6,213 bases of DNA from an uncultured Bacilli bacterium (GCA_944358685.1 CALVRQ010000124.1:1-6213), one strand, 5' to 3'. Shown: positions 1-5,122, counted from the stretch's first letter. Translations and numbers: made by a program. Notes: generated by a model from the letters alone, not told the origin.

Positions 1-126
1 ATTGCCGGCGGTGGATTCGGTCTTCTCTTTCAGGTATACAAAGTCTGCCTCCTCTTTCACCATCAGGATAGACATCACGCCAAGTCTTAGCTGGGAATGC
101 AGCAACGGATTCAGTTCTTTCGGCAT
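1..126 (-). CDS. Winged-helix transcriptional regulator (HTH_34/MarR-like), N-terminal part only
   Basis: Reading leftward from ATG at 126-124 there are 42 open codons to the window edge, so the gene is cut off. The peptide starts MPKELNPLLHSQLRLGVMSI and continues with EEADFVYLKEKTESTAGN. This matches the opening of the small winged-helix family Pfam HTH_34 (PF13601): a 'LNPLLHSQLRL' helix, then 'ADF.YLKEKT..T.GN' entering the recognition helix. Family members are usually about 95-105 residues and consist of little more than the DNA-binding domain. The start overlaps the last 16 bases of the membrane-protein gene (its TGA is at 113-111), so the two are co-transcribed and probably translationally coupled. 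Such regulator/membrane-protein pairs often autoregulate, and the operon's leader carries a palindrome (765-779) that is a natural candidate operator. Family assignment is confident; the operator link and effector are inference. Confidence 0.85.
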   Translation of the reverse strand, partial: MPKELNPLLHSQLRLGVMSILMVKEEADFVYLKEKTESTAGN

Positions 127-749
127 AGCTTCTTGGCTTTACGGTTAATGATATGTCCGGGGATAATCATCATCAAGATAAAACAAAGGATGTACAAAGG
201 TATCGCCCAAGTGATATAAATCGGTATGTCGCAGATGGCGCAGCTTGCCACGACTCCTCCCGCGGCTATACTGAACAACCCTCCGAATGTCAGACTTTGT
301 TCACGGATGATAATCCCTTGCGCTATGCTTCCGAATCCGATAATGATGAAAGCGTATGCAAACATCAGTATCCAGCAGTTGTATCCGCAAAACATAAAAG
401 CCATGCAAATAGCTGCAAACAAGCAGGCAATAATGCCTACGCTCTTCCAGATTCCGGCGGAAACCTTATCAACGTAGCTGGACGAATGTGGCTTTACGTT
501 GGCTTCTTTCCTTTTTTGTTTTTGCGTAACCCCATACCCGATGAGGGGAATCAGGAACCAAAGCCAGTTGACGTGTGGGGTTTGAACCCATAAAAGCAGG
601 GCATAGACAAGGATAGCCGTGCATACCGACACATATCCCCATAGTAACAACATATTCCCGTCGCCTACTTCCAATTTGTTTTTCGTCTCCTGAATCATGC
701 GTGTGATGATTTCCAGGCTTTCTTTTTCGTTTAATGTCTTTTCTTCCAT
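111..749 (-). CDS. Multi-pass inner-membrane protein of unknown function, partner of the winged-helix regulator
   Basis: The product is 212 residues from ATG 749-747 (MEEKTLNEKESL). A longer reading to 830 exists, but those codons lie in the promoter and leader, where a TATATTTG -7 element and a hairpin are visible, so the short start is preferred. A charged N-terminal stretch (about 1-30, with SLEIITRMIQETKN) is followed by hydrophobic segments near 33-54, 61-77, 103-121, 126-147, 153-175 and 178-199, giving five or six membrane spans, and a basic tail (NRKAKKLCRKN). Between spans two and three lies a basic loop (QKQKRKEANVK). I recognise the general type, Bacteroidetes membrane proteins encoded just ahead of an HTH_34 regulator, but know no defined activity and no catalytic motif is visible. 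It may sense or buffer an envelope signal for the regulator; that is inference. Confidence 0.85.
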   Translation of the reverse strand: MEEKTLNEKESLEIITRMIQETKNKLEVGDGNMLLLWGYVSVCTAILVYALLLWVQTPHVNWLWFLIPLIGYGVTQKQKRKEANVKPHSSSYVDKVSAGIWKSVGIIACLFAAICMAFMFCGYNCWILMFAYAFIIIGFGSIAQGIIIREQSLTFGGLFSIAAGGVVASCAICDIPIYITWAIPLYILCFILMMIIPGHIINRKAKKLCRKN

Positions 750-764
750 AGTCTTAATAAAATG

Positions 765-779
765 GTTTATGTTATAAAC
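765..779. promoter_or_regulatory. 15-bp palindrome GTTTAT-GTT-ATAAAC, candidate operator in the membrane-protein/regulator leader
   Basis: The arms GTTTAT and ATAAAC are perfect inverted repeats around 3 bp. The site lies 15 bp upstream of the membrane-protein ATG and downstream of the predicted transcription start. The same arms with the same 3-bp gap recur at 3407-3421 and 3487-3501 in front of the DUF2141/receptor operon. Size and symmetry fit a dimeric winged-helix protein. Binding by the adjacent regulator is inference. Confidence 0.55.
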
Positions 780-794
780 TTTATGCGGAAAAAT

Positions 795-822
795 AAAAGC
801 AAGAAAACGAGGACTTGCTTTT
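795..822 (-). promoter_or_regulatory. 5' leader hairpin of the membrane-protein/regulator operon
   Basis: In the minus-strand transcript AAAAGCAAG (822-814) pairs with CTTGCTTTT (803-795) across a 10-nt loop, and ATTTTT follows. It begins 6 nt after the -7 element, so it should lie at or very near the 5' end of the mRNA. The same 9-bp stem, again followed by ATTT, occurs at 3436-3467. The U-rich 3' side also resembles a weak intrinsic terminator, so it could act as an attenuator, a 5' mRNA stabiliser, or the terminator of the upstream receptor gene, which ends at 847. Confidence 0.5.
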
Positions 823-827
823 GCTTG

Positions 828-859
828 CAAATATAAAACGGTTTCATCAATCTGCCAAA
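828..859 (-). promoter_or_regulatory. Bacteroidetes-type promoter of the membrane-protein/regulator operon
   Basis: Read on the minus strand, TTTG (859-856) is separated by 20 bp from TATATTTG (835-828), fitting the Bacteroidetes housekeeping consensus TTTG/TAnnTTTG with its 19-21 bp spacing. The predicted start of transcription is near 822-824. The -33 element and much of the spacer overlap the original 3' end of the receptor gene (stop at 847-849), so the two operons abut tightly. Confidence 0.75.
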
Positions 860-1130
860 CGGTTCCGCTGGGAAAATTTGCCTTTTTCCACTTCCGTCTT
901 TTTCGCTTGTTTCCCTTTTCCGAAGTTCCATGCGATTCCTATTTTCCATGTCCTCCCTTGCGAAGCTGTGTGGATATGTATGTCTCTCTCGTAGTCTTCC
1001 GTATGGCATGCATAGCCGGAAGAACGGTCGAACAGATTGTCTATGCCCAGCGTGAGTATCCATTTCCCTTGATTGAATTTTTTCTGCAAGCGGATGTCTG
1101 CCGTGTGATAGGGATTGATTTCGCTATTCC
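847..1130 (-). pseudogene. Detached C-terminal part of the TonB-dependent receptor, out of frame after a frameshift
   Basis: In the frame one base away from the main receptor reading frame, this stretch encodes GNSEINPYHTADIRLQKKFN, then WILTLGIDNLFDRSSG, a strand ending KIGIAWNFGKG, and a charged tail ending QRNRLAD. This is the standard end of this barrel family: the 'DIRLQKKF' and 'LGIDNLFD' strands, then the terminal aromatic strand, with a lysine-rich tail. Stop is TGA at 849-847. An ATG at 1089 could restart it, but a fragment without plug, signal peptide or most of the barrel would not be a functional protein. Adding one G to the GGGG run (plus-strand CCCC, 1129-1132) joins it to the upstream frame as ...YAYIRGNSEINP..., giving a 718-residue protein. 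Confidence 0.85.
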
Positions 1131-3002
1131 CCGAATGTAAGCGTAAGCTCCGCTGTATTTCATTTCAAGTGAAAGATCCCAAGGCAGGAAGCATTCGGCT
1201 TGGGCGCGGATGAAATAAAGCCAATGGCTTTGCCGTTCCTCTTCGGGATTCATATAGATGTCTTGCCTGGATCCGATAAAGTTGGCGGTAAGGTTTAGCC
1301 AGCCTGTGGGTTGCCAAGGAGCGGAAATTGCAACGAACCAATGATTTTCCCGATGGTGGTTTTCGTAAGTGACGTATGCGATGTCCGGATTTGCTTCGTC
1401 TTGCTTGGTAAACTCGCGAATCAGGTTTTTATGCAGATTGCCTCCTATGGTTAAGGTATAGCGGTATTTGTAGATTAGCGTCAGGCTGAAGCGGTTGATG
1501 TAAGTAGGCTTCAGCCAAGGGTTTCCTATCTGGTAGCTATAGTCGGAGGTTTGTGTCCGGTTCGGGTTTAGTGCCGCGAATGCCGGGCGTTCGATGTACT
1601 TGCCATATTGTCCTGCCAGCATCCAGTGTTGGAGAGGGTCGAACGCATAGCTGACATCCATGTGCGGAAACCAGTCGAAATACCGTTGGTTTACGTTGTT
1701 TTCCCGGTTAGAGGTATGGGTATATTCCAACCGGAGTCCGACTTTTACCGACCATTTCCTTCGGGTAAATGTGTATTGTGCATACCAGGCGGCTATCTGT
1801 TCCCGGTAATCCCGTATGTAACCGAAATCGGGCAGGGGCGTCCACGTGGTTCCGCTACGGAATCCTTCGTATGCCGAAGTGTTATCGGTATAGGTTTGTG
1901 TGTATTTGGCACCTGTTTGGAAAGATTTGCTATTCCATGACACATCTGCGTTGATAATCCGGTAATCGGCTTTTGTTTGCGACCGGTATAAAGTATCCTT
2001 TTTGTAATCCCCGGCTTGGCGCAGGATGTTGTAGCGGTTTTTTCCTTTTGCATGTTTGCCGGTATAGTCTGCCAATATTTTTAATGTCGAACAGGAATGT
2101 GACAGGCGGTGCTGGTAGCTGAAATTAACGGATGTCATGTCGTAATCAGATTTTTGGTGATAATTCCCATGGCTATAGACCGTTTCATGTCTGTTGCTTA
2201 TTGCGTCACGGCTATGCGACGGGTTATCGGATGAATGGCGGAAGTATTCCACTTCCAGTCCGAACGTATTCAGCGTGTCGGGCGAGAAGATGATGCCTGA
2301 GCGGAACGTCTCATAATCTGATGTTTGCTTTCGTGCTCCTGTGCTTTGAAACTGTTTGCCTGTTTGGCGATAGATGCGGTCTTCGTTCCAATCGCTTGCA
2401 TCTTCCGGTTTCCAGGTTATGGAAGCGGAAGCGTACCAGTCCCATTTGTCCCAATGTGCATGCCAACTTCCGTTAGGCTGATATTGCTGGGCGGAATGTC
2501 CTGTTGTGGACATCAGCGAGAAATGCCCTTGCCAACCTTTCTGCTTGGGTTTTCTTAACAGGATATAGACAGCACCGCCTTGAGCGTTTGCATCTTTTTC
2601 AGCTCCGGAGAAGGGAAGTATCTCGATGCGCTGGATGTCTGCCGATTGCAAGGACTGCAGGCGGAAATGCAGAAGTTCTCCTTCCAGCCTCACTTCCTGT
2701 CCGTTGATATAGACTTTGGCTCCAGACGCTCCGTTGATGGAAATCCCTTTGTCGGAAAGCCATACACCGGGTGCTTCTTTCAACAATTCAATTCCGTTTT
2801 TTCCCGAGGATGGTGTCACTTGCATGATAAACCGGTCGGCATTCCGCTTGATTTTACTGCTTCTCACCGTTATCTCTGGCAGGTCGTAGGTTTTCAATGT
2901 AGCATGGATGCTGTCCGTCAATGCCTGTGGGGCGATAGGCATCCCATGTAGAAGTGCAATGCCTCCTGTATATAATAGGTAGAGAAAGACCAGGCGTTTC
3001 AT
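1041..3002 (-). CDS. TonB-dependent outer-membrane beta-barrel receptor, frameshifted near the C-terminus
   Basis: The open frame gives 653 residues. Residues 1-20 are a signal peptide (MKRLVFLYLLYTGGIALLHG). A short linker with a TonB-box-like segment (LPEITV, 41-46) leads into a plug domain (about 55-150; EAPGV 76-80, VYINGQ 97-102, GGAVYILLR 142-150). The remainder is barrel strands of the OMP_b-brl_3 (PF14905-like) type, distinct from SusC. The carboxypeptidase-regulatory-like N-terminal domain common in this family is absent. From residue 625 the reading becomes unrelated (RGIAKSIPITRQTS...) and stops at 1041, while the true end is encoded out of frame at 847-1130. As written, the product lacks its last strands and terminal aromatic signal and should not assemble. 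The ATG overlaps the TGA of the DUF2141 gene (ATGA), so both share one promoter. Substrate unknown. The frameshift may be real or a sequencing error. Confidence 0.85.
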   Translation of the reverse strand: MKRLVFLYLLYTGGIALLHGMPIAPQALTDSIHATLKTYDLPEITVRSSKIKRNADRFIMQVTPSSGKNGIELLKEAPGVWLSDKGISINGASGAKVYINGQEVRLEGELLHFRLQSLQSADIQRIEILPFSGAEKDANAQGGAVYILLRKPKQKGWQGHFSLMSTTGHSAQQYQPNGSWHAHWDKWDWYASASITWKPEDASDWNEDRIYRQTGKQFQSTGARKQTSDYETFRSGIIFSPDTLNTFGLEVEYFRHSSDNPSHSRDAISNRHETVYSHGNYHQKSDYDMTSVNFSYQHRLSHSCSTLKILADYTGKHAKGKNRYNILRQAGDYKKDTLYRSQTKADYRIINADVSWNSKSFQTGAKYTQTYTDNTSAYEGFRSGTTWTPLPDFGYIRDYREQIAAWYAQYTFTRRKWSVKVGLRLEYTHTSNRENNVNQRYFDWFPHMDVSYAFDPLQHWMLAGQYGKYIERPAFAALNPNRTQTSDYSYQIGNPWLKPTYINRFSLTLIYKYRYTLTIGGNLHKNLIREFTKQDEANPDIAYVTYENHHRENHWFVAISAPWQPTGWLNLTANFIGSRQDIYMNPEEERQSHWLYFIRAQAECFLPWDLSLEMKYSGAYAYIRGIAKSIPITRQTSACRKNSIKGNGYSRWA

Positions 3003-3376
3003 CGTTCTAAAGGATTATCGAAATAAAACAATTTCAACTTACATGCATCTTCTTTTTTCTTCGGATGATGCTTTTCCCGTGCAAAACCTTCTACAGGTTT
3101 TCCCTGTTCGTCTGTATCTATTTGCCAATTTTCGTTTTCATCGTGAAAGACAGAAATGGTAAAGTGCTCCCAAGTCACTTCTTCTATTGTGATGGTCACC
3201 TCTCCCTTTTGTGCTTTTGCCATTCCGTAAACAGGTTTGTTTTGTCCGTCCGCTTGAAGCATGACCAAGATATTCCCGTTATCATTGCGGATATTGCCGA
3301 TGGAGATAGAAAATCCTTTGGCTGAAGCAGATACAGACAAGCTTAACAGCGCGATTATAAAGCAGATTGTTTTCAT
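2999..3376 (-). CDS. Secreted DUF2141-domain protein, first gene of the receptor operon
   Basis: The product is 125 residues. Residues 1-19 (MKTICFIIALLSLSVSASA) are a clear signal peptide for export to the periplasm or beyond. The mature part shows the DUF2141 (PF09912) pattern: an N-terminal strand with IRNDNGNILVML (29-40), the hallmark ISVFHDENENWQIDT (74-88), and GKPVEGFA (92-99), followed by a basic segment and a short C-terminal strand. The family's function is not established; it is a small beta-sandwich often encoded beside outer-membrane receptors. I chose ATG 3376-3374 because the signal peptide begins there with Met-Lys; an in-frame ATG at 3382-3380 adds only Met-Ile. The TGA (3001-2999) overlaps the receptor ATG, implying translational coupling. 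It may be an envelope accessory to the receptor, which is inference. Confidence 0.85.
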   Translation of the reverse strand: MKTICFIIALLSLSVSASAKGFSISIGNIRNDNGNILVMLQADGQNKPVYGMAKAQKGEVTITIEEVTWEHFTISVFHDENENWQIDTDEQGKPVEGFAREKHHPKKKEDACKLKLFYFDNPLER

Positions 3377-3406
3377 AATCATTTATTGTTTTAAGTTGAT
3401 AAATAA

Positions 3407-3421
3407 GTTTATAGTATAAAC
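3407..3421. promoter_or_regulatory. 15-bp palindrome GTTTATA-G-TATAAAC, candidate operator in the DUF2141/receptor leader
   Basis: This is the most symmetric copy: 7-bp perfect arms around one base. It lies in the untranslated leader, 30 bp upstream of the DUF2141 start and downstream of the leader hairpin, the same order as in the membrane-protein/regulator operon. A regulator bound here would act as a roadblock, or the transcript itself could fold. Confidence 0.55.
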
Positions 3422-3435
3422 CGAATACGTTAAAT

Positions 3436-3467
3436 AAAAGCAAGAGTGCGCGCTTTCCCTTGCTTTT
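3436..3467 (-). promoter_or_regulatory. 5' leader hairpin of the DUF2141/receptor operon
   Basis: In the minus-strand transcript AAAAGCAAG (3467-3459) pairs with CTTGCTTTT (3444-3436) across a 14-nt GC-containing loop (GCGCGC inside), followed by ATTT. The 9-bp stem is identical to that at 795-822, while loop sequence and length differ, so the stem seems to be what is conserved. It starts 7 nt beyond the -7 element, at the 5' end of the mRNA. Confidence 0.5.
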
Positions 3468-3473
3468 GTTTTG

Positions 3474-3505
3474 CAAATATAGAATAGTTTATTTTATAAA
3501 CCAAT
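3474..3505 (-). promoter_or_regulatory. Bacteroidetes-type promoter of the DUF2141/receptor operon
   Basis: On the minus strand, ATTG (3505-3502, three of four matches to TTTG) is spaced 20 bp from a consensus TATATTTG (3481-3474). The -7 element and the following CAA are identical to those of the promoter at 828-859. The spacer is almost entirely filled by the palindrome at 3487-3501, so a protein bound there would compete with RNA polymerase. Confidence 0.7.
3487..3501. promoter_or_regulatory. 15-bp palindrome GTTTAT-TTT-ATAAAC between -33 and -7, candidate repressor operator
   Basis: Perfect 6-bp arms around 3 bp, the same arms and gap as at 765-779 and 3407-3421. Its position inside the promoter spacer is a classical repressor site. 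The membrane-protein/regulator promoter has no matching site in its spacer, so the two operons may respond with different strength. Confidence 0.6.
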
Positions 3506-3578
3506 AAAAGGAAATAATTTAACTTCTTTTTTTATTAGAGTCTTGCTTACATTATTTTATATGAACATCGGTATTTAG

Positions 3579-3613
3579 AAAAAACTGTTTTGAATTTCTA
3601 CAAATAGTTTTTT
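3579..3613. terminator. Possible weak bidirectional terminator hairpin
   Basis: AAAAAACTGTTT (3579-3590) can pair with AAATAGTTTTTT (3602-3613) across an 11-nt loop; one position is G-U in the plus transcript and A-C in the minus transcript. Each direction ends in a T run. It lies downstream of the RibD_C/hydrolase-relic operon and upstream of the DUF2141 promoter, where a terminator is expected. The stem is almost all A/U and therefore weak. Confidence 0.3.
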
Positions 3614-3631
3614 GGGTTTGATGTGTTCGTT

Positions 3632-3647
3632 TCATGTGTTCACATGA
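3632..3647. repeat. 16-bp palindrome TCATGTG-TT-CACATGA in the gene-free stretch
   Basis: Two perfect 7-bp arms around TT. It sits in the 3505-3732 interval, which has no credible gene on either strand. It is not next to a recognisable promoter, so an operator role is only a possibility; part of GTGTTC is also repeated directly just upstream. Confidence 0.4.
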
Positions 3648-3654
3648 CTGCCTT

Positions 3655-3727
3655 GTTTGTAAGATTATTAATCTTTATGCCGAAAGATTATTAATCTTCA
3701 CGCTGTAAGATTATTAATCTTACAAAC
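3655..3727. repeat. Array of three identical 15-bp palindromes at 23-bp period
   Basis: AAGATTATTAATCTT occurs at 3661-3675, 3684-3698 and 3707-3721. Each copy is a perfect 7-bp inverted repeat around a central T, and the start-to-start distance is exactly 23 bp both times; the two 8-bp spacers differ (TATGCCGA, CACGCTGT). The outer flanks are also mirror images: GTTTGT before copy one and ACAAAC after copy three. Copies one and three with flanks could thus form a 21-bp stem with one central mismatch, copy two in the loop. It begins just downstream of the hydrolase relic. Protein-binding sites, a transcript-processing structure, or a dispersed genomic repeat are all possible. Confidence 0.8.
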
Positions 3728-3732
3728 GGTGC

Positions 3733-4124
3733 AGCTATATTGTGGTAGAACTGTTCGATTTTATCGAACGAGATTTTTCGCTGAATTAACGTGAGTGTGC
3801 TTTCTCGCCGTGGACAAGCAATACGGCATTGCGGATTTCACCGGCGTACGTCAGAATCGGCATGTTGAGGAACGAAAGTGAAGAAGTCTGATTCCATCCA
3901 CCGTTCGAGTTGAGCGAACGTTTGTGGTAGCCGCGTTTGGTTTTGTAGTAAGTCTTGCTGTGGTCTACCTTGTCGCTCTGTGGGAATACTTTGTCCCACG
4001 TTTGTGTTAAAGTCAGTTTTTCTTCTATAAAGCTATTAGAATTGATGGGATTATTCATAAGGCTGGAGGTGGCAAATAAGCCTGCCAGCAGGGTTGTATA
4101 AAGTCTTTTCAGTGGATGTTTCAT
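3733..4124 (-). pseudogene. Remnant of an alpha/beta hydrolase with two internal deletions and a nonsense codon
   Basis: A 112-codon frame (4124 to 3786) starts with a signal-like N-terminus (MKHPLKRLYTTLLAGLFATS) and reaches FPQSDKVDHSK (47-57), typical of the N-terminus of secreted Bacteroidetes alpha/beta hydrolases of the YcjY type. It then jumps to YYKTKRGYHKRSLNSNGGWN, SLSFLNMPILTY and LLVHGEKAHSR, which I recall from the C-terminal third of the same roughly 330-residue family. About 190 residues, including the GxSxG nucleophile elbow, are missing near 3954. After HSR comes TAA (3788-3786) where the family has Tyr, then FSE, and after a second deletion and frame change KISFDKIEQFYHN (about 3777-3739), matching the usual 'IPFDK..FY' end. 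The ATG lies 2 nt after the RibD_C stop, so the pair was once an operon. No activity is expected. Assignment rests on remembered family patterns. Confidence 0.75.
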
Positions 4125-4126
4125 GG

Positions 4127-4825
4127 TTAAGGTCTGCTTGGGTTTGTAGTGTCAATGACGTTATAGCGCAACCAGGCGGAGTTTTCACCGATGCGTTCCA
4201 TACTTTTCAGTTTCAGAAGGGTGGTGGGGTAATTTTTATCATCAATGCCATCGAATACGGCGGTCATTCCTTTCCTTCCATCGATTCCGGCACCGATTAC
4301 CAGGCTTACTTCGTCCAGCAGTCCGGCTTTCAGAAAGGCTCCGTTGATGTGTCCTCCTCCTACGATGGCAAGACGTTCTACGCCAAAATGTTCATTCAGC
4401 ATCTTTACGGCTTGAGTCAAGTCAACTTTTTCTTTTCCGGTTGTTATCCACGAAATGTTTTGTCTGCATAAGGTGTCAAGATAGGTTTGCGCCACTTGTT
4501 CACTTGCGATGACGAGCATTGGTTTTCCGTCAATATTGTTGCCAGGCCATTTCAGCTTGCCTTTCGAGTCGAGTACGATGGAATATCCTTTTGCTTCTGT
4601 TGCCTTGTAAAACGAAGATTGGTTTGCCGGTTTCGGATTGTCGGTGTGAAAAGGTTCGGGTAAGGCAATGTGCATGGCCGCCGTTATACGTCCTGATAAA
4701 TCGGAGTCGCAAGCCAGTTGCTCCAGTGCTTCGTAATATTCGTTTCCGCCAATGCGTTCCGTCATATCGCAGTCAATGCGTCCGTCTATGGATGCCATCA
4801 TGTGGCAAATGATGTAAGGTTTCAT
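4127..4825 (-). CDS. RibD C-terminal-domain (dihydrofolate reductase family) NADPH-dependent reductase
   Basis: The product is 232 residues with no signal peptide, so cytoplasmic. It is a standalone RibD_C (PF01872) fold: an opening strand and MMASIDGRID (9-18), a substrate-side segment around SGRITAAM (44-51), a central strand YSIVLDSKGKLKW (81-93), LVIASEQ (104-110), and the nucleotide-binding IVGGGHINGAFLKAGLLDEV (154-173), followed by a strand ending in LVIGAGIDG. In RibD this domain reduces the ribosylamino-pyrimidine intermediate of riboflavin synthesis with NADPH. Here the deaminase domain is absent and no riboflavin genes are nearby, so a different small substrate is likely; calling it ribD would be unsafe. 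Start ATG 4825-4823 gives the expected N-terminus. The gene is followed after 2 nt by the hydrolase remnant. Confidence 0.88.
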   Translation of the reverse strand: MKPYIICHMMASIDGRIDCDMTERIGGNEYYEALEQLACDSDLSGRITAAMHIALPEPFHTDNPKPANQSSFYKATEAKGYSIVLDSKGKLKWPGNNIDGKPMLVIASEQVAQTYLDTLCRQNISWITTGKEKVDLTQAVKMLNEHFGVERLAIVGGGHINGAFLKAGLLDEVSLVIGAGIDGRKGMTAVFDGIDDKNYPTTLLKLKSMERIGENSAWLRYNVIDTTNPSRP

Positions 4826-4856
4826 GATGTTGATTCATTTTTTATGATTATAAAGA

Positions 4857-4864
4857 CAAAGATA
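4857..4864 (-). promoter_or_regulatory. -7 element of the RibD_C gene promoter
   Basis: On the minus strand TATCTTTG matches TAnnTTTG exactly and lies 31 bp upstream of the RibD_C start. No TTTG is present 19-21 bp further upstream, so only the -7 half can be supported. It differs from the shared promoter-leader module at 765-859 and 3407-3505, with neither the AAAAGCAAG hairpin nor the exact palindrome. Confidence 0.5.
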
Positions 4865-4950
4865 GGGCAGAACTTATTTAGTCTGATTGCTGAAAGGCTC
4901 AATTTATATTGTTGAAAAGTTCAAAATGAAAGATATGCTTTTTATAATAT

Positions 4951-5122
4951 GATTGTCCGCATTTCACTAATAAGAAGTTATTTCAGGGAGTTAAAGGGAG
5001 TTAGAAGCCAATGCATTTACTAATGGAAATCCTAACAGAACTATTGTCCTTTAACTCCTGTGGGCGAAGCGAGCATAACTTCTTCTAACTCCTTTCATAC
5101 CATTGACATTTTGCGGACATTC
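4951..5122. repeat. 172-bp inverted-repeat element (MITE-like or dispersed intergenic repeat)
   Basis: The ends are GATTGTCCGCA (4951-4961) and TGCGGACATTC (5112-5122), inverted repeats matching at 10 of 11 positions. Inside are more inverted pairs: AAGAAGTTAT (4972-4981) with ATAACTTCTT (5075-5084), GGAGTTAAAGG (4987-4997) with CCTTTAACTCC (5048-5058), and GGAGTTAGAAG (4997-5007) with CTTCTAACTCC (5082-5092), all perfect. It also holds the compact hairpin motif GCGAAGC (5064-5070). Strings of GGAGTTA-type units are, from memory, common between genes in Bacteroides genomes. No transposase is encoded and no clear target-site duplication flanks it, so mobility is unproven. It lies between two divergent genes. 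Confidence 0.5.

Noticed and set aside
153..593. 146-codon and 83-codon ORFs on the plus strand
   Set aside because: They lie opposite the membrane-protein gene and show no domain, hydrophobic pattern or promoter; they are antisense shadows.
750..830. N-terminal extension of the membrane protein to a start at 830 (MQAKASPRFLAF...)
   Set aside because: These codons overlap the -7 element, leader hairpin and palindrome, and the extension would begin at or before the predicted transcription start. The family-like N-terminus begins at MEEKTLNEKESL.
1128..1136. Programmed -1 ribosomal frameshift in the receptor
   Set aside because: A -1 slip would restore the product, but the local sequence is not a canonical X XXY YYZ heptamer in the zero frame and I saw no clear pseudoknot. 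A 4-G run is also short for phase variation. A mutation or sequencing error is simpler.
1608..2951. Several plus-strand ORFs of 61-123 codons opposite the receptor gene
   Set aside because: Compositionally they are mirror readings of the receptor codons, with cysteine-rich random-looking products and no recognisable features.
3661..3721. CRISPR array
   Set aside because: Three 15-bp palindromic repeats with 8-bp spacers are far too short for CRISPR repeats and spacers, and no cas gene is present.
3753..3769. Palindrome GTTCGAT-TTT-ATCGAAC as a terminator or operator
   Set aside because: It falls within the FDKIEQF coding remnant of the hydrolase, which explains most of the sequence, and no T run follows.
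4841..4854. Fourth copy of the GTTTAT-N3-ATAAAC operator in the RibD_C leader (TTTATGATTATAAA)
   Set aside because: The arms lack the outer G and C and the gap is four bases instead of three; in A/T-rich leader DNA this is likely chance.
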